This document shows positions 38,001 through 51,485 of a stretch of DNA of 64,000 nucleotides, one piece after another. The stretch's first letter is position 1; the number at the start of each line of letters is the position of its first letter. The translations under genes and the position numbers were made by a program. Source of the stretch: Progne subis subis (Eukaryota > Chordata > Aves > Passeriformes > Hirundinidae). The stretch lies in the NCBI GenBank assembly GCA_022316685.1, contig JAKJHU010000024.1, forward strand, positions 2,302,501 through 2,366,500, written 5' to 3'. A model generated the notes under the pieces. The model was given only the letters and a program-made list of their open reading frames with translations, was not told the DNA's origin and searched no databases.

Positions 38001-40969
38001 TACCCTTTCAGTGGTGCTGTAAAAGAGCAGTAGTACTGTGATCCTTGTCTTCAGTAATGCTATGTCCTCTCCACACTAGGTCACAAATTACATAAGCCCA
38101 GGACCCCAGAAGGTCAGCTCTGAATCCAGAGTGTGAGAAGCTCTCTCCTTGGGTTTCAGTTCCATCCACTCTAGAAATAAAGGCCTAATGCTAAGATTTG
38201 AGAGGGATTGGACTTGCAGAACTGGAGTTGGGTGATGTATAATAATCTGCAACTGCTTTCCAGTTCTACAGATAGTGATTCCTGAGCTTTGATGGAAATA
38301 ACTCTGGAGCACAGCTATAACTAGCCTCAATCCAGTATGGCTCTGCATTTTAAAGGATTGCCTTATCAGAAGCTGTGCCATCCAGTATGTGGTTTACCCA
38401 AACAAGCTTTTCTATGAACAGCAGAGTGCAACTTTATGGACCCTGTAAATCCAATGGATTTACATCCCGCATCATTAAACTCCTGCTGCCCTTATCTTTT
38501 GTTTCTTTCACTCTCCCTGCTTCTTAGTCCCTGGTCCCTTTGCTATGCTGTCTGGTATCCCCATGTCTCTTCACCTTGCTGGGCTGAAAGTAATTCTGCA
38601 GAATTATTAGTGTATTTGGTAACTGTGAGTGTAATGTAAATGATAGTATAGGTTTTCATCTCTAAAAATTTAATGGAAATACCAAACAAATGGAAATATA
38701 CTAAAATTTTTGTCAGGTTTTCAATTGCCTTTTCCTCACAATCTTTGAGGTGGTTGCAGTGCATCCAGATTTTAAATTATAGCAGCTCTGAGTAAATGAA
38801 TCAGAGTTGTGAAAGATGAGACTATTGGAAAACTAAGCAGCAAATAGTTCTCTTCAGCACCTAACAGCAAAGGCTGATTTGGAGGAAATGTCTATTTGCT
38901 TGCTGGGGGTGTTATTAAAGCACTTCTCCTTTATTGGAAGGCATGAGGAAGCTTTGATATAAAAATGCTGATACTTTTTCAGCCTCAGTAAACTTTTACT
39001 GGGCTTTTGTGAGCTTTAATATAGCCATAAAACAATGGAAGTTCATACAATATCCTAAGTTTGTATACTGTATCTCAGGTTCAAGTGATATTCTGGAAGC
39101 CCTCAAGCTTTTTCAGAAAACTGACTTGGGTTCTTGTGCATGAGCACTTTTCCAATCTGCTTTACAGTAAACTTTTTGATTGCAGAGATTTTTTTGTCCA
39201 TCATGTCTAAAATCATGAAAGTTATTTTTTTCCCTTTCCTGTCAAAGCCAATTCATTTCACATTTCAACCAAGATGCCATTTTTTCCAAAGGCTGTAGAT
39301 GCTAGCAATGTCAGTGAGGACTGTAGGAGCAGCAAAGATGAGATCCGTTAAATAATAATCAGAAATAAATCTGGTTGTAGACTTTTACAACAACAAAAAA
39401 GACATTATCTTTATATGGAAAGGTTCTTCAGTCCCACTGTGCTAATAAATTGCATTATTCTTGTTTTCCTTCTTTCCCCCTTCAGGTCTTGTGTTGATAA
39501 TTTTGTTCTCTAACACCTAAGTTTAGTTCTGAATCAACTACAGTAGCTCAATAGAACACCACGCATTAAGATCCAAATTGAATTTCACATGACAGGCTTT
39601 ACATTTGCTGAAGGCTTGAGGGCTGTGGTTTTAACAGTCATCTCACATTTTGGTTGAACGCAGTTTGATGCACGTCTATGAAATTTGTGTTTTGCTCACA
39701 CAGGGGATGATTCAAGTCTACAGCTGTCGCAAACAGTCTGCAGGACCTAATTCATGAATAAACTGTCAGTTACTATAATCCCAAAATAAAAACAATTATA
39801 ATCACAAGAGTAAAATGGTATGAAACATAAGAGTGGAACAAAAAATTAATCCCATTAGTATTAAATTTGGACACAGGTTGACCTTGAAAAATTAGGGTAC
39901 CTTCCTCTGCCTCAACTTGTATTATTGCAACTGGATCTTTTTAAATCACACCTCACCTATGAATCTAGAATTTTGAACGCTTGAATAGTACTATTTACCC
40001 TTAAAATTATAATAATTCATTTACAGTGCTGTTAAAATAGCTATAATGGTAAAAAACGATGCAGTCACCTAATCGTGCTGTTGTCCCTGTATTTGTCAGC
40101 AATCTGCATGTAAGACAAATACTAAAAAATACCATGTAAGGAAGTTACTCTTTTATAGCTAAGATCAAAGTTCCTCAAGAACCTGAGAAACCCAACAAAC
40201 CTTTCTGAAAGTGTCTGATGTTGTCTCCTAAGGCTGGGATAGGTGCATCCAACACAGGATGTGCTTTGTAGCAGATTTAATTATGTCACCATTCTGTGGG
40301 CAGGACTCTTCCCATTTGGCCATAATAATATATTATTCATTTATTTACAGTAGTTTACTAATGTAACATTTCAGATGGTCAAGTGATATCTCTAGTCTTT
40401 TTCCAAGTGTGAAAGTTAGCAAGAAGCACCAATTTTGTCGAAGTGCTGATGCACTGAAGTATGTTTAAGGCTATTATTTGATCCAATTGTATGCATTAAT
40501 ACCTGGGTAGTAGAAAAATGCATGTATTACTCGTATAAATATGAGGCAGAGTTGAATATATATGTGTGATATATAACTAATTGAGCTAGTACTTGGTGAA
40601 GAGTAAAAAATTACAATGATTTGACACAAAAAAAAATGTTGTACAGGATTAGACAGCCATTATTTTTACTTAAGTAAATAAACTTCAGAAAATACCACAT
40701 GAAGCCTATTTAATTAGTAGTAGTATCTGTGATTTTGGATTTTTTTAACTCTCTTATTGGAAAAATTGTCCCCTAAAAGACCATTTCCATTCATCTCATC
40801 TTGTATGTTCATTTTCACTTGGGCTTCTCTGGCATAGTACTTTGGATTGTGTGAATGTCATTATGCTTTGTTTCTAAATCTTAATTTCTAATCTAGATTC
40901 AGAGCATCAATGTGAATGCAGTTCCCCTGTTTATCTTCCTTCTGTGTCACTTGAATAACCATCTCCACT

Positions 40970-41110
40970 CTTAGACCATTCTTTGAGAAGAAACTTTTCC
41001 TGAAAGCCTCTTCAGCCAGAGCTTCAGAGGTACAAAGGTGGCACCTCATCCTATGACCTTACCTTCCTCTCTTGTGCTCAGAGCTTGTTTGACAACCCCG
41101 TGGGACTGAG
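40970..41110 (-). mobile_element. Possible ancient CR1 fragment
   Basis: 'aagaaacttttcctgaa' followed by 'cacctcatcctatgacctta' resembles the reverse complement of CR1, where 'aagaatttcttcctaatatc' precedes 'ccccttgtcctatcacta'. Intervening bases match poorly and no ends are visible. This is a weak call. Confidence 0.25.
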
Positions 41111-44100
41111 AATATGTGTGTGGTGACACACGTGCCCAGTTGCTGCAGGCTCAAATCTCAGGGGACGTGCATGCCACAGTTTATACCAACTGATAGGTAA
41201 GAACAGTTAAATACTAATCTGATAATTATTAGTGCAACATAAGATTACCGTGCAAGATAGTCTGGCTGGTAGAAACAGGTGCAGTTCAGAATCATCAATT
41301 TTTATGTATGGGAAAGCTCTATCTGTAGCCATTCCTGAATGTCATGTGTTGTACAGGATTATTGTGTGGCAATATTTAAAATCATAAATTACTGCATGTA
41401 AAATGAAATTAAATCTGAACAAGCCTGGAAATTTATATTTCCATGTGAAGCACCTGGCACCACGTGATAGCATAGTTTTTGTTGAAGACCAAAAGCATGC
41501 AACCTGTGTGCCTTGGAACACAGAACTTTTAAAAATGGAATATTATCACTACAAACAAGACCAAGGAATTGTCTGAGATAGTTAAAGCTGCACCACACAG
41601 TAGCTAATTCGTGTAACTTCACTTCCAGTTCAACTGTCTTTGTGTACAGATTTCTCAGGTGCTCTTATCTAGTCTTCTCCAAGCTTGTTCTGACAAGTTT
41701 GAATAGCAGAGGTTTGTTCCGCAGCAGTCAGTCTTTCTAACAATGCAAAGAATTAATCTTTTGTCAATGCATACCAAGTGCAACAAAGGTGCCGTTCTGT
41801 ACAGCCTGATTCAGTGACTGGCTTTCAGCAAAGCTGATGACTGCGTTTCCAAATTGTGCAAATTTAACGCTGCTGGCATGGCTGGAGATTTATTTTTTCT
41901 CATGTGCTCAGTGACAAATAAGCTTACAGTTTAAATTGTTGCTATTTTAGAGAAGCTCATTTTTTAATCATAGCTGGATTTTAAGACTGCGTGCCTTACT
42001 TTATGGATATACATAGTCATACTTGCTTTTATTTGGCATTTAGGGGAAATGTGATACCATTTTCTTAAATGTCTTGAAATATTTAAAAAACACTTCTGGC
42101 CATAGTTAATTCTTAATTCTCAAAACCTTTAATTTATATTTTTGTTTTCAAAGAGAGGATCTCAGGGAAGTCACAGTTGATTATAGTAAGAGTTATCAAG
42201 CTTTATTTTGGTTTACTTTATTTTAATCAGCTTTAGCATAATACCTATTTACTTTTTTTATGTTACAGTTTAAATAAAGATGGTTATTTTATATCTAAAT
42301 AGAAACTGTAGCTTTTATTCTTCAAAATTCTATTTTCATACTGATACATGTTCCTACACCAGAAATTGACCCTACCTCACTTTTATTCTGGAGTCTTGGG
42401 TGATTTTACTTAGAGATGTATGAAATATTCTGTGTCCCTGGAAGTCTCCAACCCTTCTGAAAGATCTTGCTGTAGCTCATTAAAGGCTATTACCTATAAA
42501 AAATATTATGGGCTGTAAAGAAGTATAACTTGAAGAGATATGAAATAGACTGTTAAAATTTAATTACATCTAATCTATCAGACATAGTCTGACAAAGACC
42601 AAGCTTTATTAATAATTTGCAGATGAAAACCACCAAGGAACCTGAATAGAAAGATGGACTCCTAAACTTGTGACTGTAGGTACAGAGAGGATTCCAGGTA
42701 GATATTAATAAGCTTGTGGTAAGGATAACACTTTTAGTTTAGTTTATTTTGGAATGGGTTTTTTTGTTTCATTTGTTGTTTGTTGGTTGGTCGGTTGGTT
42801 GATTTTTTCAATGAGATTTTTCTTGCATTCTGAGGATAGATCTATGTTCATATTCCTTAGAATTATGTCTGCAGTTTGTACTGATGTCAATGATTCAGCA
42901 GTCTGCAATGAGCTGATGTTGAAAGATGCACCAGGAGTATTTGGTTTCCCTTCCCACTTAGTCCTAGAAAAGAGCGTTGTGGCTCTCAACACCTATATCC
43001 TGTGCGTGTCTCTGAAGAGAGAGTATGCTGTAGTTACCTTTGCACCAGCCAACATTTGATCATTTCAAACACTGTCTTCGCTATTACTGTAGTTGTTGTC
43101 CCCAGAGTGATCTATTTGATATTACTCCTCAAATGCTAAGCATTATATTTCTTCTATTTTATTCCAGAATTTGCTTGAAACATGAAAATTATGTTGGAAT
43201 GTCTCCAAACTTTTTCAGTACATCAGAAAGCAATAACAATAAAATTCATGCAGATCTTGTGAGCAGTATAATCTCCAAGTTTCTTCAGTTTTAGTATCAC
43301 AATTTCAGTTGATCGAATGAATTTGAAGCTAATTCTTCCCTCTGGTGAATGGACAAAATTAATGACTCAGAGCTATCACTTCCACAATCTGTCTCTTAAA
43401 ACACTGTCTTTGAAACTTCAAATGTAACCTTCACAATTAAGGGAATTAGAAGTTTCAGATCTTTATCTGAAGTTTCAATTTTGTTTTACCAAAAGCTTAA
43501 TTTAAAATTCTTCATAAGGGAGATTTCACCAAACTTTCATTCTTCTCTCCTATGGAGCTGCACGCAGACTCAAGAAGATCCTTGTAAGATTAGTGACCTC
43601 TTGGTGAGTCCAGATACACTACAAAGGCTATCAGTCATCTTATCAAAGGTATCCGTCTGACAGTTGCATTTCATTGCTCTCATGTAAAGACCCTGCCATA
43701 GCCCAGTGTTGAAGTGGCCAGGCAGATGCTTGGGAGCAAAAACCATGGAGATTTGTGTGAGGGCTTCTAGAGGCTGCAGACTTCGAACAGATATAGAAAA
43801 AAGGGGAGCATGGGCAGCCTGTGAATTTTCTGGAGCTTGATTTTATACTTGTACAAGTTTCATCTTAATGACAGGGCTTGAGTAGAGTGTGTTAAAGAAG
43901 TGCTGTAGTACCCTTTTCCCAGGTATATGGTGAGTAACTTCCAAGTGGATGTAAATGATCCATTCTTTTCTTTGATGTGACTTCCCTGAAAACAAAGCAC
44001 AGATAAAAGGTTCTTTACAGTTTATTATAAAATTACTAGGCCAAATTGGAAACCCTCAGGACATACTCACAGCCTTTAAAATATGCCAAGTGCCTTTAAC

Positions 44101-44838
44101 TGTCCCTGATTCCTATTACAATATTGTTTGTTACAAGCAAATCTAGGGCGAGCCTTCTCTTACATGGCAAAAGAGGTGCTCTCCAAGCATCATAAAACTG
44201 CAGATCAACAGGATTTCATTCTCTGGTTTGTTGCTTTTAGGTAAACCCAAAGCATGCTCCTTTCTGCTAAATTCTGTTTTTCTTCTTTTTGTCCTCTCTC
44301 TGACTCTCACATGGTCTTTACCAAACTGTTTCAGATCAGTACAGACTTTTCTGGCTGGTCAGGTACCAATGAAATGTTAAACATATTTTCAGAGGTTATT
44401 TCTTGTGGGAATAGCTTGTTCACAGCTACAGAAGGTGGTATTTAGTGAAACTAGACAGAGAATTTTGTGCATGTCTAGACAATCAAAAAATTTTCTAAGG
44501 AAGGGAAGAAAATAGACCACTGATTTTCTGTAGTAAATTTAGTAGCAAACACCAAGTCCTTCTCTTGTCAAGTTAAAATGTGATCATTGTATTGATTGTA
44601 TTTGCATTTATTCAAAACCCTCTTCACAGGGTAAACATAAAGTATCTCTCAGAAAGCTCTGTTATCAATAACCAAAGCATTCAGTAAACAGGCTGTATTG
44701 TCTGGAATATCAAAGGCAGATATATGTTGTCCCACTTGGAAGTGTAGGCACAGATCCCGCCACTGTGAAATGGAGTTACATGCCCAAGGCATGTGAGGAG
44801 GAGTAGAGAAGATGCCTATTTAGTCCTCTTATTGAGCA

Positions 44839-45503
44839 TGCAGGTCCAAGTCCTACTACTGCATCAACCTGATGGAAATCAGCTCTGCGGAGAGGGACCT
44901 GCAGGTCCTGGTGGACAGCAAGCTGTCCATGAGCCAGCAGTGTGTCCTAGTGGCCAAGAGATGCATTAGGAAGAGCATTCACATCACACAAGGGGTGATC
45001 CTACCCCTCTACTCAGCCCTGGTTAGGCACATCTGGAGTGCTGTGCCCAGTTCTGGGCTCCTCAGCATGACACATAGCTCTCAAAGGGGGTCCAGCAGAG
45101 GTGACAAGGGTCATGAGGGGACTGGAGCACCTCTGCGACGAGGAAGGGCGGAGGGAGCAGGGACTGTTCAGCCTTGAGAAGAGATAACTGAGAGGGGACC
45201 TTGTCAGGGTCTGTCAGTGATTGTAAGGAGGGCTCAGAGCATGGGCCGGGCTCTGCTCAGTGGTGCCGGGCAGTGGGACGGGAGGCAATGAGCAGGAACT
45301 GATGCACAGGAACATGAGGAAGAACTTCTTTACTGTGCAAAGGAACGGAGTGCTCAGAGAGGGTGTGGAGTCTCCCTCACTGGAGAATTCCAGAGCTGTC
45401 TGGCTGCAATCCTGTGCTGTGTGCTCTAGGGTGACCCTGCTTGAGCAGGAGGCATGACTGGACGATTCTCTGTGCTCCCTTCCAGCCTGCCCATTCTGTG
45501 ACA
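44839..45503 (+). mobile_element. CR1 LINE, 5'-truncated, end of ORF2 plus 3' UTR
   Basis: This is the clearest LINE in the window. The plus strand encodes a remnant of the C-terminal part of the CR1 ORF2 product (endonuclease and reverse transcriptase): 'SSAERDLQVLVDSKLSMSQQ' and 'PLYSALVR' are characteristic. It then continues through the usual 3' region: 'gaagaacttctttactgtg', 'gtggagtctccctcactgga' and 'gtgaccctgcttgagcagg'. It ends near 'cccattctgtgac', a single remnant of the terminal ATTCTGTG octamer. No target duplication is expected for CR1 and none is seen. The coding part is broken (see the pseudogene entry). Confidence 0.92.
44872..45177 (+). pseudogene. CR1 ORF2 C-terminal remnant, disrupted
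   Basis: The open frame of 101 codons starts within the CR1 coding end and keeps the family pattern up to 'LYSALVR'. Compared with the family as I remember it, about 20 bases are missing before 'tgcattaggaagagcattc', where the consensus has the 'aaggccaa...atcctggg' segment. One base is also lost at 'gttaggcacatctggag' (family 'gtgaggccacatctggag'), so the following residues are out of frame. It lacks the endonuclease and the catalytic reverse-transcriptase motifs and cannot be active. Confidence 0.8.
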
Positions 45504-48500
45504 CTGGCTATATGTTGGCAGCGTGTTTCTCTTGAGGTAGCTGCGTACCTACACAAGGGTCCATATTTTTGATATACAAATGATGAAAACCTACTGTAAT
45601 TAGTAGCAAGAGTTATGAAATAAATAAAAAAAACCCAACAGGATTTTGGTTTTTTCTTCAGACATGATAATTACTGGAATTAATCCTGGGATTTGATTAA
45701 TTTGATTTTTTAACCCTGATTAACACTCTATTTAAGACTAAGCTGAACTGTTTTACCTACCTTGTCCCCCTAAGTTATTGGGTTGCATGACCACTAATGG
45801 GAAAGTTAAATTTGAGAGATGATGGAACTACTCCACTACTTACAAGGCTGTTTGACATAGTGGTTACAAGGTTTTATGCCTTTTATTTGATTTACAGTTT
45901 ATATGTAATCTGACAAAGCATAAAAAGTGAGAACATGGGCATTTATCTAAATATGTTTAATATGTTCTTTTGTGCAATGTAAGCACATGATATGGCCATC
46001 CTTTTAGCTCAAGTGACCATTACAAATTCCTCAATCCTGTATTCTATTCCTCACTTAAAAAGGCATCAGTCATTTTCATCTCACTACAAAATCCATGATT
46101 CTCTATCGTTTCTCTATCATGTAAGCATAGTTCATATGTGTTGATTGGTTAAGGAATGACATGTGGCAGGATGCGTGATGTTTCAGTTAAATAATGTGAC
46201 CATATTAATTATCTATAAGAACAGTCTAAACTCTAGATATGTAGCTGCTAACATTTCATCTTGGTTTCCTATTTGTTTCTTTTCTTTTTTTTAGCATTTA
46301 ATTGATTCTTGAGTTTTCTTTTAGTTAGAAACTTAGTGAAACTTGTTTGCAGAAAGTCAATTGTTTTTAAATACGGAAACTATTTTCTTAATGGAACAGA
46401 AATTTTACTATGAAAATGCAGACTCTTTCTTTGTGGTTGTGGCTAAGACATTTGATTTCAATAAGGCAAAATTCACAGTTACTTTTCTAATGCAGGGTTA
46501 TTCCTGGTCATATTTTTAATTGCAGGATTTCTAGTAGACAATTTATGTAGGCTGCTGTGTTTTGTTCCTCCATTTAGAATGGTAAATGTAAGAACAGATA
46601 CTTGAAGGAAGTCTCTAGCCAAAAATAAGATAAAGCTATTGTCATTTAGGTCTTTTACTCTGTGATAAAATTTTAAACCATTCCAGAAAGACTTAGTTGT
46701 CTTTTAAAGAAGCAGTTGTCTGTGTGAATGGGTCTGTTTCTGATGATATCTGGGGCCTCTCTCAGATGCAAGCAAATATGAGAAATTTCTTGTCATGTTT
46801 GTATGAAGACCAAGAGCTGTGGCAGAGGGCTGTCCTGCCACTTCATAGGCTCAGTCACCAAAGGAGGAAGGCAAGGAGCTGTTTCAGTTTGAACAGGAGA
46901 ACTGTTAGACGAGGATCAGGTTAATAACTTAAACTAGTTCTACTGGACCAAGAAAGTGAGGAAACATACCCTAAGAGACAGAGATGATGACTATGTGGAA
47001 TGTTAGACAAGACAGCCAAAACACTGATTCAAAAAGACAGGGACTCCTTCTGAGAGTTTACCTGACCGTCTGCTGAGAGATGCATCGCCAGTGCTTCCTC
47101 TCTGTGTTTGGATGTGTTGCCGTACAGGGAGGAGCTCTAATGTACAGCCAGGGCACATCTTGGCTCCTGTGCGACTGCACAGCAAACCCAACTGCTCATT
47201 GACCATAGATAACTCTGGAAAATTTTCAGTTTACACTGTATTTGGTATGGGAATTGCCCAAGAAATAACAGCAAAGAGCCACTGCGTGTGTGCAGGCAAC
47301 AGGATTTAGCTTCAAGGTCTTACTAGGGCTCTACATCCAATAATCCTCCTGAAAGCACACAGGAATCTTCCTTCCTCCAGTGGCTGCAGAAATAACATAC
47401 TGTCACCATCCCATCTACGAGCAGGCAAGCTTCTCTATGTTCACACTTCAGATCCTCCCCCTGCTCTGCCTGTTTTGACTTCTGTAAGGCACTGGTACCA
47501 AGGTGATAAATGATGTTTCCAGTCAAGCAACCACCCTGAGGATATCAGCGCTCCCTAAAACACCCCCTCTGGCAACTGGCCCCAGCCACTCTGGCACGGC
47601 AACAAGGGTTTGAGCCGACCTGAGCCTACATGCCTTCTGTCTCCCTGCCACTGGAGATAAACCCTCAGGAACTTCTCTGCACACCACCTCATGTTTTGTC
47701 TGATTTCATTCCTACACCTGCTGATATTTTTATCAGACTAATGAAGTCTTTATATTAGCATAATGGAAAATCCATTCTGAATACAATATTGCAGTAGAAA
47801 CCAGAAAAAAAGAGCTATTGCTGTTGGGGCTATGCATAGCCTTTCTATTCTGTTTGTGATTTTAAAATAGATTTGCTCTTAAAAGGCTTTAATTTTGACT
47901 TAAAGAGGGATCAAACTTACCTTCTCCTTCAAAATGAGAGGTGAGAAAGCCTTGTTCTGTTTTAGGGGAGTCTTGGTACTTTATTTCAGTCCACAACTGA
48001 CTATACAAGGACACAGAATAGAAGGTCGCACAACTTTCACCAGTTTTTCTGTTGGCAGTTTGGGTGCATGTTTGCTTATACTGTAATAAAACATATCTTG
48101 CTTCAAGGTCATGTTAAAGATTGGAAACAATACAGGTTTTTGACAGATAATTCAAATTTTCAAAGTTTCATACAGAAAACTCTATTGGAAATTTTACTTG
48201 GGTGGATTCTCTGGCTAATATTTATCTGTGTTTGGTTCAAAGATTGTCATGGGTACGTGGGAATGTTGGTAGTTAGCTAGGTGATGTTGACAGTACTTCA
48301 GGTACTGCGCTTGGGGAATGCAAATTCCATGGATAGATTTCTGCTCTGTTGTATCCATATTTGCTACTCACTGTCATCACAAAATACTGTGTTGCTGCAT
48401 CTTGTTCAGACAGAGTCACAGGAACTTTGCAGCTTCACCTCCGGTTTGAGCATGCTGTTCATCAAATATGTAGCTTTGAGACCCTGTTATAAATACATCA

Positions 48501-48826
48501 GCCCAGTTTTGAAAGAAACTTTTAAGTACCTTTCATGTGATTTTGTTACCCTTTACTGAATACGGCAAATTACATCCAGAGAATGAATACAACGATTTAA
48601 ACGTAAGGGCTCTGAAGAGCTCCTAGCTAGTGTTGATGGTACAAAGCTCACACGATTGGTACTCCACATAAAGAAGTGTCCTGGGGTGTAATAAGGAACT
48701 GCAGGCCATGTTTGGGGGTAGCAGATACTCAATTGTTTGAAATGAAAGGTGTTTACTTTCAGAGAAGAAGTAAACAGACTCCTGCCACACTCCTAGTTTC
48801 TATGGATTTAATACATACTTACAGAG
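45504..48826. other. Non-coding DNA, no gene recognised
   Basis: The part from 45504 to 46690 is AT-rich and plain. From about 46700 to 47700 it is richer in G and C and carries several short open frames, none above 75 codons. I looked for retroviral or LINE reading frames there and found none I could name. The longest open frame in 48068-48559 is 92 codons and unrecognised. Confidence 0.5.
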
Positions 48827-49050
48827 CACAGAATCGCAGCATCAGCTAGGTTGGGAAAGACCTTTGAGATCATGGAGACCTGTGACCTCACACCCCCTTG
48901 TCAACCAGGCCATGGCACTGAGTGCCACATCCTAAGCCTTTCCTTAAACACCTTCAGGGACAGTGACTCCACCACCTCCCTGGTAGCCTTTTCCAATGCC
49001 CAATCACCCTTTCCTTAAAAAAACTTCCTCAAAAAAATGTCCAAACTAAA
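48827..49050 (-). mobile_element. CR1 LINE 3' region, minus orientation
   Basis: The left end 'cacagaatcgcagcatcag' is the reverse complement of the CR1 3' octamer tail. It is followed by 'ggttgggaaagacctttgag', 'atcatggagacc', 'aacaccttcagggacagtga' and 'ctccaccacctccctggtag', ending near 'aaacttcctcaaaaaaatgt'. This is the reverse-complement order of the bird CR1 3' UTR. About 220 bp remain and the 5' part is missing, which is the usual CR1 truncation. Confidence 0.9.
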
Positions 49051-51432
49051 TGCTATATTGGCTCTATCAGCATGATATCAAAGTTGGCCAAAAATAAGGA
49101 GTAAAAAAGAAAAATTAGTCTGCAAATGCAGCCTTTATAAAGGGCTTGAAATACTGTTAGTGCTGAAAAGGTGGCATTTCCAGAAGATGAAGAAATTTAG
49201 TGGTTTTCTTTACAAAGCCTCTTATTGAGAATCAGCTGCCATCTGGTTTCTCCAGTGGAAATACTTTAGTATAAATCTTATGGTTTATAAGTTTATACTA
49301 ATATTTTCTTTATCAGACAAATTCGTTTGTATTTTACTAAAATTTATTTGTCTGGAATGCCACTGTTCAATTATATTTGGACAATAGGGAATACTTAGGC
49401 AACACTTTAGAATGAAAAACTTGTTAATTTGAATGTGGTTATTAACAGATACCTCATGTATTACACACTATAATGGTAGAATTTATTTTGCAGACAAGTA
49501 AGAAAAGATTGAAAAAAATCATTTCCTTCCTTGCTAAATCTACTTAATATTAGTGGGGGTTTGTTATCATTCTTACAGTCCCTCAAGCAAATTAGGCTCG
49601 GATTCTGTCTGATGCACATTTGTTTGTATTGAAGACATTAACTTGTCTAAGAAGTGAATATGATAAAGAATCATATTTCAAAACTATGAATGTATTCCAG
49701 CTTTGTGAATCAAAGACCTTCTGACAGAGCTTTTGCTTGTCAAAATAAAGTATGTATTTTAACATTTCTATCTGCATACTCTGATGTATATCCTCTTCCA
49801 ACCCATATTTAAAATGTCAATTGCGTAACCTAAATTGAGAACATCCATATATGAAAAGACTTTGTCTACATGTTTGGAATTATGTCATTTTTACTTCGAA
49901 AATGGGTAACTTAAAAAGAAGACTTTACAGTTTCACTTTAATGTTGATGTTAAATACCACACGTTATTTCTTAAATGCTTCATTATTCTTTTGTTTTAAT
50001 TGGAGCAAACTTCACTGCTCTGCTGCAAGTTCATGGGTTTTCTGTCAGCATTGCACTCTTCTGTTTAGGGTTCTGTATGAGCACATCGTACAGATAAATG
50101 GGTGATCACAGGTCACAGGGAACCACACATCTGTGTCATGAGGCTTTTCAAAGACTTTATGAAACAATCCAAATTTTCTCAGTTCCAGAAGATTGTTTTA
50201 ACTAAAGTACTATTATTATCTTGAATTAGCATATTTCAGGCTCTCAGGAGTCACTTCAACTACAGACCCTGGAGGAGATTTATCCCTTCTGTTCTGCTGT
50301 CTCTTCAGAAGCCCACAGACACAAACACAGCAAACCAAGCAGGGAATCACAGGAGAAAAGTCGAAGCATTTTCACTGAAATAATAATGGTGTGTTAGTAT
50401 TCACTTCAGCCAGCTTGCAAATCTCACTGATTTGCCAGCAAGAAGAGTATAAGCAAAATTTGTAACAACAGCATTGTGCAGCACTGTTAGGCAGAGAAAA
50501 AGTCCTTAAAATCCTAAAACACCTTGCTGGCACTTGAATAGAGATCACATCATTTTTTCTCTGTATGAAACATCTTTTTACCAACCTGAGAGTGTATTTC
50601 TTATTTGTCAAAATGACAGCAGCTGGGACAGCTCTCTGTAATGTGACAAAGCACAAAGGGAGAGACAGTCTTCACTCAGAAATCTGTCAGCTGGCAGCAG
50701 CTCCATCTTGCCCTGCACAGGGGCACTGGAGTTTTGGGGTGCATCGGCCGGCTGCAGCTCCGCTCCCACAGCCCGGCTGCCGCAGAGCACCTCGGAGGGC
50801 GGTGCTGGCAGAAAGCACGATGCCACTGCTCCAAAGAATATTATTTGTCAGCATAACATGTTTTGTTTGTTCGCCAGTGAATATATTTGATCAAAGATCT
50901 CGGGGCTTATCTGTCTCAATATTTTTGTCATTGATTATACAATGTCTGTATTTTCTAGGTCACTTACGTATTATGCTTATATATGAGCATGTCAAAGAAA
51001 TGTATTCGCTAATGTATGTTTAATGTGAATACATCTGAACTATTATTCAAACAATGAATATTTCTTACTCTTTAATATGTTCCACTCAACTCCTTTTGGA
51101 AATTAACATCTTTTTATATATATTATCCATAATCCCAAATACCATCAGCAGATATAATAGGTTTAAAAAACCGTAACATTTACAGTTGAGCCTTATAGTC
51201 TGATGCACATTTTTCACTAATTAACCCATTTTAGTTGTTTTGTATCCCAAGACGCTCTGTATTCATCATTTATATGCTCTATTTAACTCTTTTCAGGCAG
51301 AAGACAATATGAATATATACAGGCAAGCTCCTTCATATGTTACCCTAGTGAATTGCTCATTCTTTGATGAATGTGCTAGTTGGAAAATGATTATTGTAGC
51401 TGAACAGAAAATTCTTGTTCTCTTGTTTGTTT

Positions 51433-51436
<4 letters not shown>
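49051..51436. other. Non-coding DNA with one short CpG-rich patch
   Basis: Most of the stretch is AT-rich. At about 50740-50822 there is a compact GC-rich patch with about eight CpGs. An open frame of 152 codons (50565-51023, plus) runs across it. Its translation is Ala/Pro/Cys-rich in the middle and hydrophobic at the end, with no domain I recognise. I do not call a gene. Confidence 0.5.

Positions 51437-51480
<44 letters not shown>
51437..51480. repeat. Uninterrupted A tract of 44 bases
   Basis: Forty-four A residues follow a short (TTTG)n run. No processed pseudogene or SINE body is recognisable upstream, so it is listed as a simple repeat. Its true length is uncertain because homopolymers are error-prone. 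Confidence 0.95.

Positions 51481-51485
<5 letters not shown>

Larger units (their letters stand above)
32841..44838. other. Long AT-rich non-coding stretch, no gene recognised
   Basis: Over about 12 kb no open frame exceeds 101 codons and none resembles a known protein. It contains a (CA)n(TA)n microsatellite at 35030-35056, a GC-richer unassigned patch at about 36040-36480, a possible CR1 trace at about 40970-41110, and a (GGTT)-like run near 42776-42802. The segment 41740-41960 looks like a conserved non-coding element, which needs cross-species data. Diverged repeats may be present but unrecognised. Confidence 0.5.

Noticed and set aside
38690..38710. 'atatactaaaattt', reminiscent of a U6 snRNA segment
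   Set aside because: No other part of U6 and no RNA polymerase III promoter elements are nearby; the match is too short.
42440..42475. 'tctccaacccttctgaaagatct' as a possible CR1 tail
   Set aside because: Only about 20 bases are suggestive, with none of the neighbouring CR1 phrases on either side.
50565..51023. 152-codon open frame on the plus strand
   Set aside because: No domain is recognisable, part of it is opened by a short GC-rich patch, and there is no splice or promoter context I can support.
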